The position numbers were made by a program, and so were the translations under genes. Shown piece by piece: positions 1-7,201 of a stretch of 18,303 bases of DNA. This stretch comes from an uncultured Erysipelotrichaceae bacterium (GTDB lineage Bacteria; Bacillota_I; Bacilli_A; RF39; UBA660): positions 1 to 18,303 of the forward strand of contig CADBLZ010000045.1 of NCBI GenBank assembly GCA_902795675.1. Direction: 5' to 3'. Position 1 is the first letter of the stretch, and each line of letters starts with the position of its first letter. Below the pieces are notes generated by a model. The model made no database searches, had not been told where the DNA came from, and worked only from the letters and a program-made list of their open reading frames with translations.

Positions 1-173
1 ACAGAAGGTTGACTAACCTCTTCATTTTGAAGCATGTTCATTGCAGGAGCTGCCTGAGGTTCTTCTGGTTCACTACTTAAAGCAGTAAAGAACTTATTAT
101 CAGATGAATTACTAGGAGCTTTCTCATTATTCTTCTTTTCAGCTTCTTCATCTACGATACCGAATAAACCCAT
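1..173 (-). CDS. Unrecognised protein, N-terminal part only (runs off the window start)
   Basis: An open minus-strand frame starts at ATG 171-173 and continues past position 1 without a stop, giving the first 57 residues. It begins MGLFGIVDEEAEKKN and continues as a polar segment rich in Glu, Ser, Asn and Pro, with no membrane segment or recognisable domain in the visible part. The start is well supported: AGAAGGAG (183-190) lies at normal spacing, behind a possible extended -10 promoter. It follows the ABC transporter terminator, so it is probably a separate transcript. The low-complexity stretch looks like a disordered tail or linker. No function can be assigned from what is visible. Confidence 0.7.
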   Translation of the reverse strand, partial: MGLFGIVDEEAEKKNNEKAPSNSSDNKFFTALSSEPEEPQAAPAMNMLQNEEVSQPS

Positions 174-201
174 CTTCACCAACTCCTTCTCTATTATTAA
201 T

Positions 202-210
202 ATCATAACA
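202..210 (-). promoter_or_regulatory. Possible extended -10 promoter for the gene at 1-173
   Basis: The minus strand reads TGTTATGAT here, a TGn extended -10 with hexamer TATGAT (202-207). It lies just downstream of the terminator T-run and about 30 bases upstream of the ATG at 173. The -35 position (about 225-230, TTTAAC) is weak and sits inside the terminator hairpin. Start-site position is inferred. Confidence 0.4.
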
Positions 211-211
211 T

Positions 212-238
212 AAAAAAAAGGATTGTTAAATCCTTTTT
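212..238 (-). terminator. Rho-independent terminator after the ABC permease
   Basis: A perfect inverted repeat (AAAAGGATT, 229-237; partner 216-224) with a 4-base loop is followed on the minus strand by a run of T (212-219). It lies 5 bases past the distal stop at 243-245 and over 230 bases past the internal TAA at 471. Its position indicates that the original permease gene ended at 243. Confidence 0.85.
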
Positions 239-242
239 ATTT

Positions 243-1754
243 TTATTGGTTTTTAATATCTTTACGTTTAAAGATAATATAAACAATCGTAATCATTACT
301 GCTGTTGAAAGACCAACAGATGCAATATTAGTCCAGAATGTTTGGCCTAACATACGTGAATTTCCACCAAATAAGAATTCATTAAAGTTGAAACAGAAGA
401 TTGGAATATAACTAATCCAAATCTTAGTATTGAATCCTGCTCCAACAAATGTACTGAATAATGGTGCAAATTAGTAAACGGCAAAACCACCAATAAATGA
501 TATTGCTAAATTTGTAAATAATACACCAAATAATAAGCATAATGCAGTATAGAATAATAATTGAGGTATTAAACAAATTGTATTAATAAACATATAAACC
601 AATAAGTTCATTTCACCTACTGAATGCGTATTAAATGAATAATATAAAACACTGTCAACGTTAAATCCAAATGGAATAGATGCGGCTACATAAACAACAC
701 CATAATATAGTAAATTAAATAATAGTATTACTAATGTACAAGCAATAATCTTACTAGTTAGAATTTTACTTCTTTCGAAAGGTTTAATTAATAGCTGTTT
801 AATAGTACCTTTATTGAATTCATCACAAATAATACCAGCAACTAACAAAATAGCAAAGATTAAAACGAAACCATTCATTGCAGATAATGAAGGAAGAATC
901 ATTTGATCTCTATTTGCTCTAACATCGTTATAAACTATTCTATTATCAATCATATACTTATATGTATAGTACTCTTTTTCAGCGTTTCTCTTAGTTGTTA
1001 AACTGTCATTATCTTTATAAGCGCTGTCATCTGGATCAAAATCTTTATAAGTATTATATGCAGCAGCATAATAAGCAATAATACCATTAGTTTCATTATT
1101 ACCCTTATTAACATCTCTTAGGTATTCATAACCTTCAAGAGTCATTCTTAGAGTTTCAAGAGTATTATTATAATCTTTTTTCATTTGCTCTATATCGTTT
1201 TCACTAAGATCGATTTCAGAAATTTCTTTTGGTAATGCTGTACCACTCTTAACAGCTAATTCTATAGCTGCTTTCATTTGTTCAGCTTCTTCGATTTCTT
1301 CTTTAATAACTTTAGCTCTATCGCCGTAGAAATCTTTAAAATCTTTACCATCATATTTCTTTAATACTTCATCAAATTCATCTCTAGCTTTTTGAGCTTC
1401 TTCAGAGTCACCTTTATCTTGAGCTACTAATAAATAGTATTGAGTTAAAGGATTCATTGCTTCAGGATCATTTGCAACTGCACACTTAAGACTATAAGTA
1501 CCTTCTTTTTCACATAACTTCATAACCTCAAGTTGAGCACTTGCATCAGCAAATTCAGTTTGACCTTCATTAGTAGTTTTATCTACATTTTCAATTCTAT
1601 CTTCAAGTAACCAAGTACTTTCAGTCATATTATTTTTAATAAACTTAGCTAAGTAACCTTCACCAAGAATTAATGCAAAAGAAATAATAAGCATTATATA
1701 GAAAACTTTTTTATGAAATATTTTATATAATTCATTATAAATTAACTTAATCAA
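243..1754 (-). pseudogene. ABC-2 type exporter permease interrupted by an in-frame TAA
   Basis: Membrane subunit partner of the ATPase encoded just upstream. One N-terminal membrane segment (about residues 17-35) is followed by a large, acidic, coil-rich extracytoplasmic domain (about 36-290) and a cluster of membrane segments (about 295-427), the BcrB/ABC-2 layout. Translation starts at TTG 1752-1754, supported by AGGAGG (1763-1768) 8 bases away, and overlaps the ATPase stop by 8 bases. After residue 427 there is TAA (471-473). The same frame then stays open for 75 codons to TAA 243-245 and encodes a typical last part of such a permease, including a final hydrophobic helix and the tail IIFKRKDIKNQ. 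A terminator follows at once. The simplest reading is a single nonsense substitution (or a sequence error) in a gene of about 502 residues. The short product of 427 residues would lack the last transmembrane helix. Substrate unknown. Confidence 0.85.
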
Positions 1755-2646
1755 TTTTATTACCTCCTGTCTTCTTTAAGAAGGCATCTTCAAGAGATAG
1801 CTCATCCTCTGTAACAGAGTAAATTCTAAATTCATTCTTAACTAAAGTAGAAATAATATCAGGTATTTCTTCTTTTTGAGCGTGAATACGTATTTCATCA
1901 TCAGATACAACATCAACTTCAATACCTAAAGCTTTCTTAACTCCTCTTGTTTTATCTAACATAATTGTATAAACAGAATCATCATCTTTCTTAAGGTCTT
2001 TAGCAGTTGTTTGAGAAATAATCTTACCATTTTGAATAATACAATAAGATGAACAGAAAGACTCTAATTCAGCTAGATTATGACTTGAAATAAGAATACC
2101 AATATTCTTATCCTTAGCTAACTTCTTTAGTAAGTTTCTTAAGTCTCTAATACCTTCTGGATCAAGACCATTAGTTGGTTCATCTAAGATAAGTAAATCC
2201 GGATCATTAAGTAAAGCAGCAGCAATGCCAAGTCTTTGTTTCATACCTAGTGAATACTTACTAACTTTATCATTAATTCTGTTTTCAAGACCAACTAACT
2301 TAATAACGTCTTCAATCTTCTTTCCGTTAATGCCATCATAGTAGTTAGCAATTAAACGTAAATTTTGTTTACCAGATAAATACATATATAAATCTGGATT
2401 TTCAACAATAGCACCTACCTTAACCATTGCCTTACTAAACTCTTTAGTAATATCGTGACCATCAATTAAGACAGTTCCTTTAGTTAAACTATTTAATCCT
2501 AGAATACATTTAATAGTAGTCGATTTACCAGCACCATTAGGTCCTATAAAGCCAAGAATATCGCCTTTATCTAAACTAAATGATACATCTTTAAGTATTT
2601 CTCTTCCACCAAATGATTTACTAAGATTTTTTACTTCTAATATCAT
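1747..2646 (-). CDS. ABC exporter ATP-binding protein, BcrA-like
   Basis: Cytoplasmic ATPase that powers the ABC-2 permease encoded immediately downstream. All nucleotide-binding motifs are intact: Walker A GPNGAGKST (residues 35-43), signature YSLGMKQR (131-138), Walker B LLILDEP with Glu156 (151-157), and switch His189. GAIVENPDLYMYLSG (78-92) around the Q-loop is typical of the BcrA/lantibiotic-immunity group of exporters. At 299 residues it has the usual size, with about 80 residues of C-terminal accessory region. ATG 2644-2646 is preceded by GAGGAG (2655-2660) at 8 bases. Its stop overlaps the TTG start of the permease by 8 bases, indicating translational coupling. It follows the upstream minus-strand gene by 52 bases with no visible terminator, so read-through from 4252 is likely. 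Such exporters move peptides, lipids or drugs; the cargo cannot be read from the sequence. Confidence 0.93.
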   Translation of the reverse strand: MILEVKNLSKSFGGREILKDVSFSLDKGDILGFIGPNGAGKSTTIKCILGLNSLTKGTVLIDGHDITKEFSKAMVKVGAIVENPDLYMYLSGKQNLRLIANYYDGINGKKIEDVIKLVGLENRINDKVSKYSLGMKQRLGIAAALLNDPDLLILDEPTNGLDPEGIRDLRNLLKKLAKDKNIGILISSHNLAELESFCSSYCIIQNGKIISQTTAKDLKKDDDSVYTIMLDKTRGVKKALGIEVDVVSDDEIRIHAQKEEIPDIISTLVKNEFRIYSVTEDELSLEDAFLKKTGGNKID

Positions 2647-2698
2647 TTCAATCTCTCCTCATTATATTAATACGTAATACTAATTTAATAATCCTTTA

Positions 2699-4252
2699 TT
2701 ATTTATCAAAAATATATTCAAGAAGTTCAGTATTCTTTATATTTTTAGTAAATGAATCATATTCTTTATTAAACTTATCTTCATCATATTCATTAATACT
2801 ACTAACAACAAAGTCTGGAATAGTAATATTATTTTTCATGATTAAAGCATCTAATTCAAAGTACTTATCTCCACTCTCAGCTTTAAAAGATACATCTACC
2901 TTGTTTTGCTCTTTTAAAACTTTAATAGTTCCTTCATAATCTTCACCATCATTAGTAACCTCATAATCAAGATCTATTTCATCATCTTCAAAAGTATTAA
3001 ACTTAATACTACCTATTTTATCTTCACCATTTTTAATAATCATATTATCTTTTGTACCAACTAGTTCATAATTATAATAAACATCATAAGTATCATCATT
3101 TTGATAATAATAGAACTTTCTAAATCCATTAACTTCAACATCTAAACCAACAAATGAAGACTTTAATTCTTTATCAGTATAGATATTTAATTTAAGTGAT
3201 TCAACATCTCTACCATATAAATCAATATAATCATTAATTAGTTCAATAACATTTTCATCACGAACTTGTTTCTTATATTCTTTTAGAACGCCCTCGTATT
3301 CATTTTTGTCTAATTCATAAGTATATTTAACTACTTCAACATTTTCGTTACCAATTTTAATATTAGTATTTTCCTTACTTAAATTTTCTTCATGAATTAA
3401 ATCTTTAATAACGCTAACATTCTTCTTAATGTAGTAAGAGATATTATAACTACCAGCTAAATACTTATTAATCTTTAAGATATCTAGATCATCTGAAATA
3501 TTAATATGATCTTTAAATGTTGAAAAATTTAAATATTGATTATCATTAATATTAAATAAGTTTAGCTTATGATCAGCATCTACTTGGTAAGCTAAATAAC
3601 TATTATTACCTTTATTAACATAATTAAACACATAGTTACCGCTATAATCTTTATACTTACTATAATTAGTATCTAAAGTAACATTAAGTTTAAAATTATC
3701 TAATAATTCATCACTTAAATAATACTTTTCTAAATCATCTTCAAGTTTATTTAAAGTTCTTTCAAACACTGCCTCAGGTTGTTTAGATAAATATAAAGAA
3801 TAAACCTTTTTATAAGCAATAAAACCTAAGTAGATAACAATACCAATAATACCAATTGTAATAAGAATCTTAGCAATAAGTCTTCTTGTATTATTCTTTT
3901 TAATCATTGGTGCAAATGATTGAGTTAGATAAATATCATCTTCATCATCTGCTTTATTAGCTTTTTTAGTAACTACTTTCTTTTCTTCAACTTTTTTAGG
4001 TTCTTCTTTAACTTCAGATTTCTTAGGTTCTTCCTTTGCTTCTGATTTCTTTGTAACCTTTTTAGAACTCTTTTCTTTCTTCGTTACTTTCTTATTAGTT
4101 TTCTTTTTAGAATGGTTTTCTACTTCAGTTTTAAGTTCTTCTAATTCTTCTTTTGTTAAACCAGTTGTTTCTTCAAGCATTTTTTCTTTTTCTTCTTTAG
4201 TTATTTTTTTTGAATTAGTTTTCTTTTTTATAACCTCTTTTTCTTTTTCCAT
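2699..4252 (-). CDS. Lys/Glu-rich single-pass membrane protein with large extracellular domain
   Basis: Unrecognised protein of 517 residues. Residues 1-105 are highly charged (Lys and Glu), probably disordered, and contain a 9-residue unit in tandem, KSEAKEEPK then KSEVKEEPK (about 69-87). One hydrophobic helix (about 125-147) follows a cluster of Arg/Lys, predicting a cytoplasmic N-terminus. Residues 150-517 form an extracytoplasmic domain rich in Tyr, Asn and Asp, without Cys, that looks like repeated beta-strand hairpins. ATG 4250-4252 is chosen over the upstream GTG at 4259-4261 because that GTG lies inside the ribosome binding site AGGTGA (4258-4263), 5 bases from the ATG. The gene has its own promoter and may be co-transcribed with the ABC exporter 52 bases downstream. 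The layout resembles wall-facing membrane proteins of Firmicutes, but no family can be named. Confidence 0.8.
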   Translation of the reverse strand: MEKEKEVIKKKTNSKKITKEEKEKMLEETTGLTKEELEELKTEVENHSKKKTNKKVTKKEKSSKKVTKKSEAKEEPKKSEVKEEPKKVEEKKVVTKKANKADDEDDIYLTQSFAPMIKKNNTRRLIAKILITIGIIGIVIYLGFIAYKKVYSLYLSKQPEAVFERTLNKLEDDLEKYYLSDELLDNFKLNVTLDTNYSKYKDYSGNYVFNYVNKGNNSYLAYQVDADHKLNLFNINDNQYLNFSTFKDHINISDDLDILKINKYLAGSYNISYYIKKNVSVIKDLIHEENLSKENTNIKIGNENVEVVKYTYELDKNEYEGVLKEYKKQVRDENVIELINDYIDLYGRDVESLKLNIYTDKELKSSFVGLDVEVNGFRKFYYYQNDDTYDVYYNYELVGTKDNMIIKNGEDKIGSIKFNTFEDDEIDLDYEVTNDGEDYEGTIKVLKEQNKVDVSFKAESGDKYFELDALIMKNNITIPDFVVSSINEYDEDKFNKEYDSFTKNIKNTELLEYIFDK

Positions 4253-4270
4253 TCTTATCACCTACATTCC

Positions 4271-4276
4271 ATTATA
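4271..4276 (-). promoter_or_regulatory. Extended -10 promoter for the gene at 2699-4252
   Basis: The minus strand reads TGGTATAAT, an extended -10 with a consensus TATAAT hexamer. The predicted start is near 4264, immediately before the AGGTGA ribosome binding site, giving a leader of about 12 bases. The -35 position falls in the upstream terminator hairpin and does not match the consensus. Confidence 0.6.
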
Positions 4277-4277
4277 C

Positions 4278-4305
4278 CAAAAAAAAAGAGTATAAACTAC
4301 TCTTT
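4278..4305 (-). terminator. Terminator of the 4297-5115 gene, overlapping its stop codon
   Basis: Inverted repeat of 8 bp (AAAGAGTA at 4298-4305; partner 4285-4292), 5-base loop, then a long T-run on the minus strand (about 4278-4287). The 5' arm includes the last coding bases and TAG stop of the gene. The next promoter's -10 begins only a few bases further on. Confidence 0.85.
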
Positions 4306-5115
4306 ATTCAATTTATTAAAATCCTTTACTAAATCATCTACAGTATAGATTTCATCTTCAACTTCTCTATTTAAACTAATATAACTATTATAGAAATTAT
4401 CTTTTTCTCTTACTTTGTTAACTAATTCAATGTAAGATTCAACTTCTCTAATATTATAATCTAACTTACCATATAATTCTTTATACTTAATATTATCTTG
4501 TAAAATACCATATACAGAATATAAGTACAATTTATTAATATCAAAGCATTCTATGAACTTTTCAATATTAATTGATTTATTTAATAAATCTAATACCGCA
4601 TTATATCCACTTAATAATTTTGTATATTTCTTCTTACATAAAAGAACAAATTCTTCAAAAGTTAAATCTAATTCACTATTAACATATTCATCTTTAACAT
4701 CTTCATAATAAGCTGATTCTTCACCAATATTAAAGACATCACGATATACATCTTTTTTCTCTCTTATAGCTCTTTTAATCTCTTTATAAGCTTCTTCACC
4801 ATCTTGATCAATAATATCGTCTACATTAGCTATAACACTTCTTAAAAAAGCTCTTTTAGAGAAGAATAAAGATCTAATACCATTTTTAAGTCTACTAGTA
4901 ATACCACACTTAAAAGATTTCGTTAATTCTTCATCCTTAAGGATAACATTTAGTGGAGTATAATAATATCTATTAATAAACTCATCGTATAAATTCTTAC
5001 CCTTAGAATTTATAATTGCAATCTTACTTAAATCGTTACCTAGTTCCCATTCACCATAATAAGTTACAACTGGTTTATATAATAAAACTAGATTATTCAT
5101 CATTTCATTTTCCAC
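4297..5115 (-). CDS. Unrecognised cytoplasmic protein, mainly alpha-helical
   Basis: A 272-residue protein that I do not recognise. It has no signal peptide and no membrane helix. It is rich in Lys, Glu, Tyr and Asn with many predicted helices. A basic stretch (about residues 65-95) precedes an acidic DDIIDQDGEEAY segment. The frame could be opened from GTG 5146-5148, but that codon overlaps the TATAAT of its apparent promoter. GTG 5113-5115 is preferred because AGGTGG (5123-5128) lies 7 bases upstream; ATG 5101-5103 is a weaker alternative. It is probably monocistronic, lying between the tsf terminator and its own terminator. The stop is TAG, unusual among its TAA-using neighbours. Confidence 0.72.
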   Translation of the reverse strand: MENEMMNNLVLLYKPVVTYYGEWELGNDLSKIAIINSKGKNLYDEFINRYYYTPLNVILKDEELTKSFKCGITSRLKNGIRSLFFSKRAFLRSVIANVDDIIDQDGEEAYKEIKRAIREKKDVYRDVFNIGEESAYYEDVKDEYVNSELDLTFEEFVLLCKKKYTKLLSGYNAVLDLLNKSINIEKFIECFDINKLYLYSVYGILQDNIKYKELYGKLDYNIREVESYIELVNKVREKDNFYNSYISLNREVEDEIYTVDDLVKDFNKLNKE

Positions 5116-5139
5116 TTGCCATCCACCTATTCTTAATTC

Positions 5140-5145
5140 ATTATA
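5140..5145 (-). promoter_or_regulatory. Probable -10 box for the gene at 4297-5115
   Basis: Consensus TATAAT on the minus strand, about 25 bases upstream of the chosen GTG start and 20 bases past the tsf terminator T-run. No good -35 hexamer is visible in the A/T-only upstream stretch. Predicted start near 5133. Confidence 0.5.
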
Positions 5146-5165
5146 CACTATTTTTATAAATAAAG

Positions 5166-5198
5166 AAATAAAAAAAAGAATGCTTAAAGCATTCTTTT
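5166..5198 (-). terminator. Terminator of the rpsB-tsf operon
   Basis: An 11-bp perfect stem (5174-5184 with 5188-5198) around a 3-base loop, with AAGAATGCT in the arm, is followed on the minus strand by a T-run. It starts 1 base after the tsf stop codon. Confidence 0.9.
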
Positions 5199-5199
5199 A

Positions 5200-6075
5200 T
5201 TAATTACCATTAACTTGTGCCATAACTTCGTCAGCAAAGTTTTCTTCACGTTTTTCAACGCCTTCACCAACTGCAAAACGAGTCATACCAATAAGTTTTC
5301 CACCATTGTTAGTTACATACTTAGTAACATCGATGTCGCCATCTTTAATAAAGTCTTGTTCAGCTAAACAAATTTCTTTAAAGAATTTGTTAATTCTACC
5401 TTCTACCATTTTAGCAGCTATATCAGCAGGTTTACCTTCTTGAATAGCTTCTTCCTTAAGTACTTCTTTTTCATGTTCGATTTCTTCAGCAGGAACATCT
5501 TCTCTGAATACATATTTAGGTTTCATAGCAGCTGCTTGCATTGCTACATCTTTAGCAACTTCTTCATTAGCACCTTCAATTACTGTAACAACAGCAATTT
5601 TTCCACCCATATGTAAATAAGAACCAAATACTTGAGAATCAGTTTTTTCAACTACAGCTAATCTACGGAAATCTAATTTTTCACCAATCTTAGCAGTTTT
5701 AGCAACAACTAAATCTTTAATTGTTCCACCTTCACATGGTAGTTCTAATGCTTCTTCAACAGTAGTAGCTGAGCTATTAACTACAGTATTACCAACTGTT
5801 TCAAGAAGACTCTTGAATTCTTCATTCTTACTAGCAAAGTCAGTTTCAGTATTAATTTCAACTAAAACAGCTTTATTGCCATTAATAAATACGTTAGCTA
5901 AACCTTCAGCAGCAATTCTAGATGCTTTCTTTGCTGATTTAGCAATACCTTTTTCTCTTAACCAATCAATAGCTTTATCAAGGTCGCCATTAGATTCAGT
6001 AAGAGCTTTTTTACAATCCATCATGCCAGCGCCAGTTTGTTCACGTAAGTCTTTAACTAAACTTGCAGTTATCAT
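5200..6075 (-). CDS. tsf: Translation elongation factor Ts
   Basis: Nucleotide-exchange factor that releases GDP from EF-Tu in the cytoplasm. The N-terminal UBA-like domain (about residues 1-55) carries the family signature LREQTGAGMMDCKKAL (10-25). The core exchange motif is TETDFASKNEEF (76-87), with the TDF that contacts EF-Tu. LHMGGKIAVVTVIEG (154-168) opens the C-terminal core subdomain. At 291 residues it is full length. ATG 6073-6075 has GAAGGG upstream. It lies 42 bases downstream of rpsB, the near-universal bacterial pairing, with a terminator straight after. Expression presumably depends on the rpsB promoter and leader. Confidence 0.97.
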   Translation of the reverse strand: MITASLVKDLREQTGAGMMDCKKALTESNGDLDKAIDWLREKGIAKSAKKASRIAAEGLANVFINGNKAVLVEINTETDFASKNEEFKSLLETVGNTVVNSSATTVEEALELPCEGGTIKDLVVAKTAKIGEKLDFRRLAVVEKTDSQVFGSYLHMGGKIAVVTVIEGANEEVAKDVAMQAAAMKPKYVFREDVPAEEIEHEKEVLKEEAIQEGKPADIAAKMVEGRINKFFKEICLAEQDFIKDGDIDVTKYVTNNGGKLIGMTRFAVGEGVEKREENFADEVMAQVNGN

Positions 6076-6117
6076 TTATATAACCCTTCTTTCCTAAAAA
6101 AATTTATATGTCAAAAA

Positions 6118-7053
6118 TTATTCACTTAAAGCTGCGATTAAATCGTCTTTATTCATTTTTGAATAACCTTTAATACCTGCTTCTTTAGCTGAAGCTTTTA
6201 ATTCAGTTAATGTTTTAGAAGATAAATCTTCAGTTTCTTTAACTTCTTCTTCAACTTTTTCTTCTTTAACTTCTTTTTCTACTTTAGTTTCTTCAGCTGG
6301 TTTCTTTTCTTCTTTAGCTTCTTTTTTAGGAGCTTTAGCTGTTTCATCTTCTGTAACATAATCAACGATTTCTAAGTTACGAGCTTCAGCAATAGCGTTT
6401 CCTAAAACACCTAAAACGATTTTTACTGAACGTACAGCATCATCGTTACCAGGAATAACATAGTCAACATCATCAGGATCACAGTTAGTATCAACAATAC
6501 CAAATACAGGAATATTTAATTTTCTAGCTTCTCTAATAGCATTGAATTCCTTCTTAGGATCAACAATGATCATTGCTTCTGGTGTCTTAACCATTTCACG
6601 AATACCACCTAGTAATTTTTCTAGTTTATCGTGTTCTTTCTTAAGACCAACAACTTCTTTTTTAGGTAATACTTCAAAAGTACCATCTTCAGCCATCTTT
6701 TCGATGTCCATCATTCTCTTAACTCTTCCACGGATAGTACGGAAATTAGTAAGTGTTCCACCTAACCATCTTTCAGTTACATAGAATGAATTAGTTCTAG
6801 TAGCAACTTCTACTGTTGCTTCTTGAGCTTGTTTTTTAGTACCAACAAATAAGAAAGTACCACCATTCTTAGCGATTTCGTTTACCACTTGGTAAGCTTC
6901 TTCAATTTTTTCTACAGTTTTTTGTAGATCGATAATATGAATATCATCTCTTGTAGTATAGATGTATTCTTTCATTTTTGGATTCCATCTTTTAGTTTGG
7001 TGTCCAAAATGAACTCCAGCTTCTAATAAATTATTTATAGAAACTACTGCCAT
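6118..7053 (-). CDS. rpsB: Ribosomal protein S2 with a C-terminal Rho_N/SAP-like extension
   Basis: Small-subunit ribosomal protein uS2. The core (about residues 1-233) has the hallmarks LLEAGVHFGHQTKRWNPKM (9-27), ERWLGGTLTNF (94-104) and the conserved IPVFGIVDTNCDP segment (181-193). After the core comes a Lys/Glu-rich linker (about 234-277), then a 34-residue module (about 278-311) with the pattern LTELKASAKEAGIKGYSKMN then KDDLIAAL. This resembles the Rho N-terminal (Rho_N/SAP-like) helix-extended-loop-helix fold, known for nucleic-acid binding. ATG 7051-7053 is chosen because AAGGAGG (7062-7068) lies 8 bases upstream; an in-frame TTG at 7090-7092 lies inside the structured leader. At 311 residues it is about 55-70 longer than a plain S2. 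First gene of the rpsB-tsf operon. Confidence 0.96.
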   Translation of the reverse strand: MAVVSINNLLEAGVHFGHQTKRWNPKMKEYIYTTRDDIHIIDLQKTVEKIEEAYQVVNEIAKNGGTFLFVGTKKQAQEATVEVATRTNSFYVTERWLGGTLTNFRTIRGRVKRMMDIEKMAEDGTFEVLPKKEVVGLKKEHDKLEKLLGGIREMVKTPEAMIIVDPKKEFNAIREARKLNIPVFGIVDTNCDPDDVDYVIPGNDDAVRSVKIVLGVLGNAIAEARNLEIVDYVTEDETAKAPKKEAKEEKKPAEETKVEKEVKEEKVEEEVKETEDLSSKTLTELKASAKEAGIKGYSKMNKDDLIAALSE

Positions 7054-7160
7054 AAAAAGTCCCTCCTTCGTTCTAACATCTGTCCGTCTCAACTATAAGA
7101 TACACCTCTCCGGCACTCGTACCTCATATCCACGGGCATGTCTATTTGCTTTTTAAAGCC
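7054..7160 (-). ncRNA. Structured 5' leader of rpsB, candidate ribosomal-protein autoregulatory element
   Basis: The roughly 107-base leader is more G+C-rich than anything nearby and folds by hand into nested helices on the minus strand. An outer helix pairs TGCCCGT (7132-7138) with ACGGACA (7081-7087) with one C-A mismatch. A middle helix pairs GATAT (7126-7130) with GTATC (7099-7103). An inner hairpin has GGTA (7120-7123) against TGCC (7112-7115) with a CGAG loop. A small GCTTT/AAAGC hairpin lies near the 5' end. No protein-coding signal explains the conservation of this shape. S2 autoregulation through its mRNA leader is known in other bacteria, so a similar role is an inference here. Confidence 0.55.
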
Positions 7161-7166
7161 GAAGAT

Positions 7167-7195
7167 ATTGTAACAAAAAAAAGCACTTTTTACAA
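7167..7195 (-). promoter_or_regulatory. Promoter of the rpsB-tsf operon
   Basis: On the minus strand -35 TTGTAA (7190-7195) and -10 TACAAT (7167-7172) are separated by 17 bases, and the -10 is extended (TGTTACAAT). The predicted start is near 7160. The -35 box is embedded in the terminator hairpin of the preceding gene. Confidence 0.7.
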
Positions 7196-7199
7196 GTGC
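7175..7199 (-). terminator. Terminator of the ylmH-like gene
   Basis: Stem of 6 bp, GCACTT (7194-7199) with its complement (7183-7188), 5-base loop, followed by eight T on the minus strand (7175-7182). It begins 2 bases after the stop codon and overlaps the rpsB promoter. Confidence 0.85.
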
Positions 7200-7201
7200 A
7201 A

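Noticed and set aside
471..473. Stop-codon readthrough or reassignment of TAA in the permease
   Set aside because: TAA ends most other genes in the window in the expected place, so reassignment is not tenable; no recoding signal is visible nearby.
2661..2666. TATAAT on the minus strand just upstream of the ABC ATPase
   Set aside because: It abuts the GAGGAG ribosome binding site (2655-2660); transcription started there would lose that site, so the match is probably chance in AT-rich DNA.
4020..4090. Repeat array or CRISPR-like element in the Lys/Glu-rich region
   Set aside because: Only two imperfect protein-level repeats without spacers; nothing CRISPR-like occurs anywhere in the window, and no transposase, integrase, tRNA or rRNA gene was seen.
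5813..6097. Plus-strand open frame of 94 codons
   Set aside because: It lies entirely antisense to the well-supported tsf gene and has no ribosome binding site.
6542..6784. Plus-strand open frame of 80 codons
   Set aside because: Antisense shadow inside rpsB.
7054..7092. An N-terminal extension of S2 from TTG 7092
   Set aside because: It would pass through the structured leader and the ribosome binding site that serves ATG 7053, and S2 proteins start at the MAVVSINNLLEAG-type motif.
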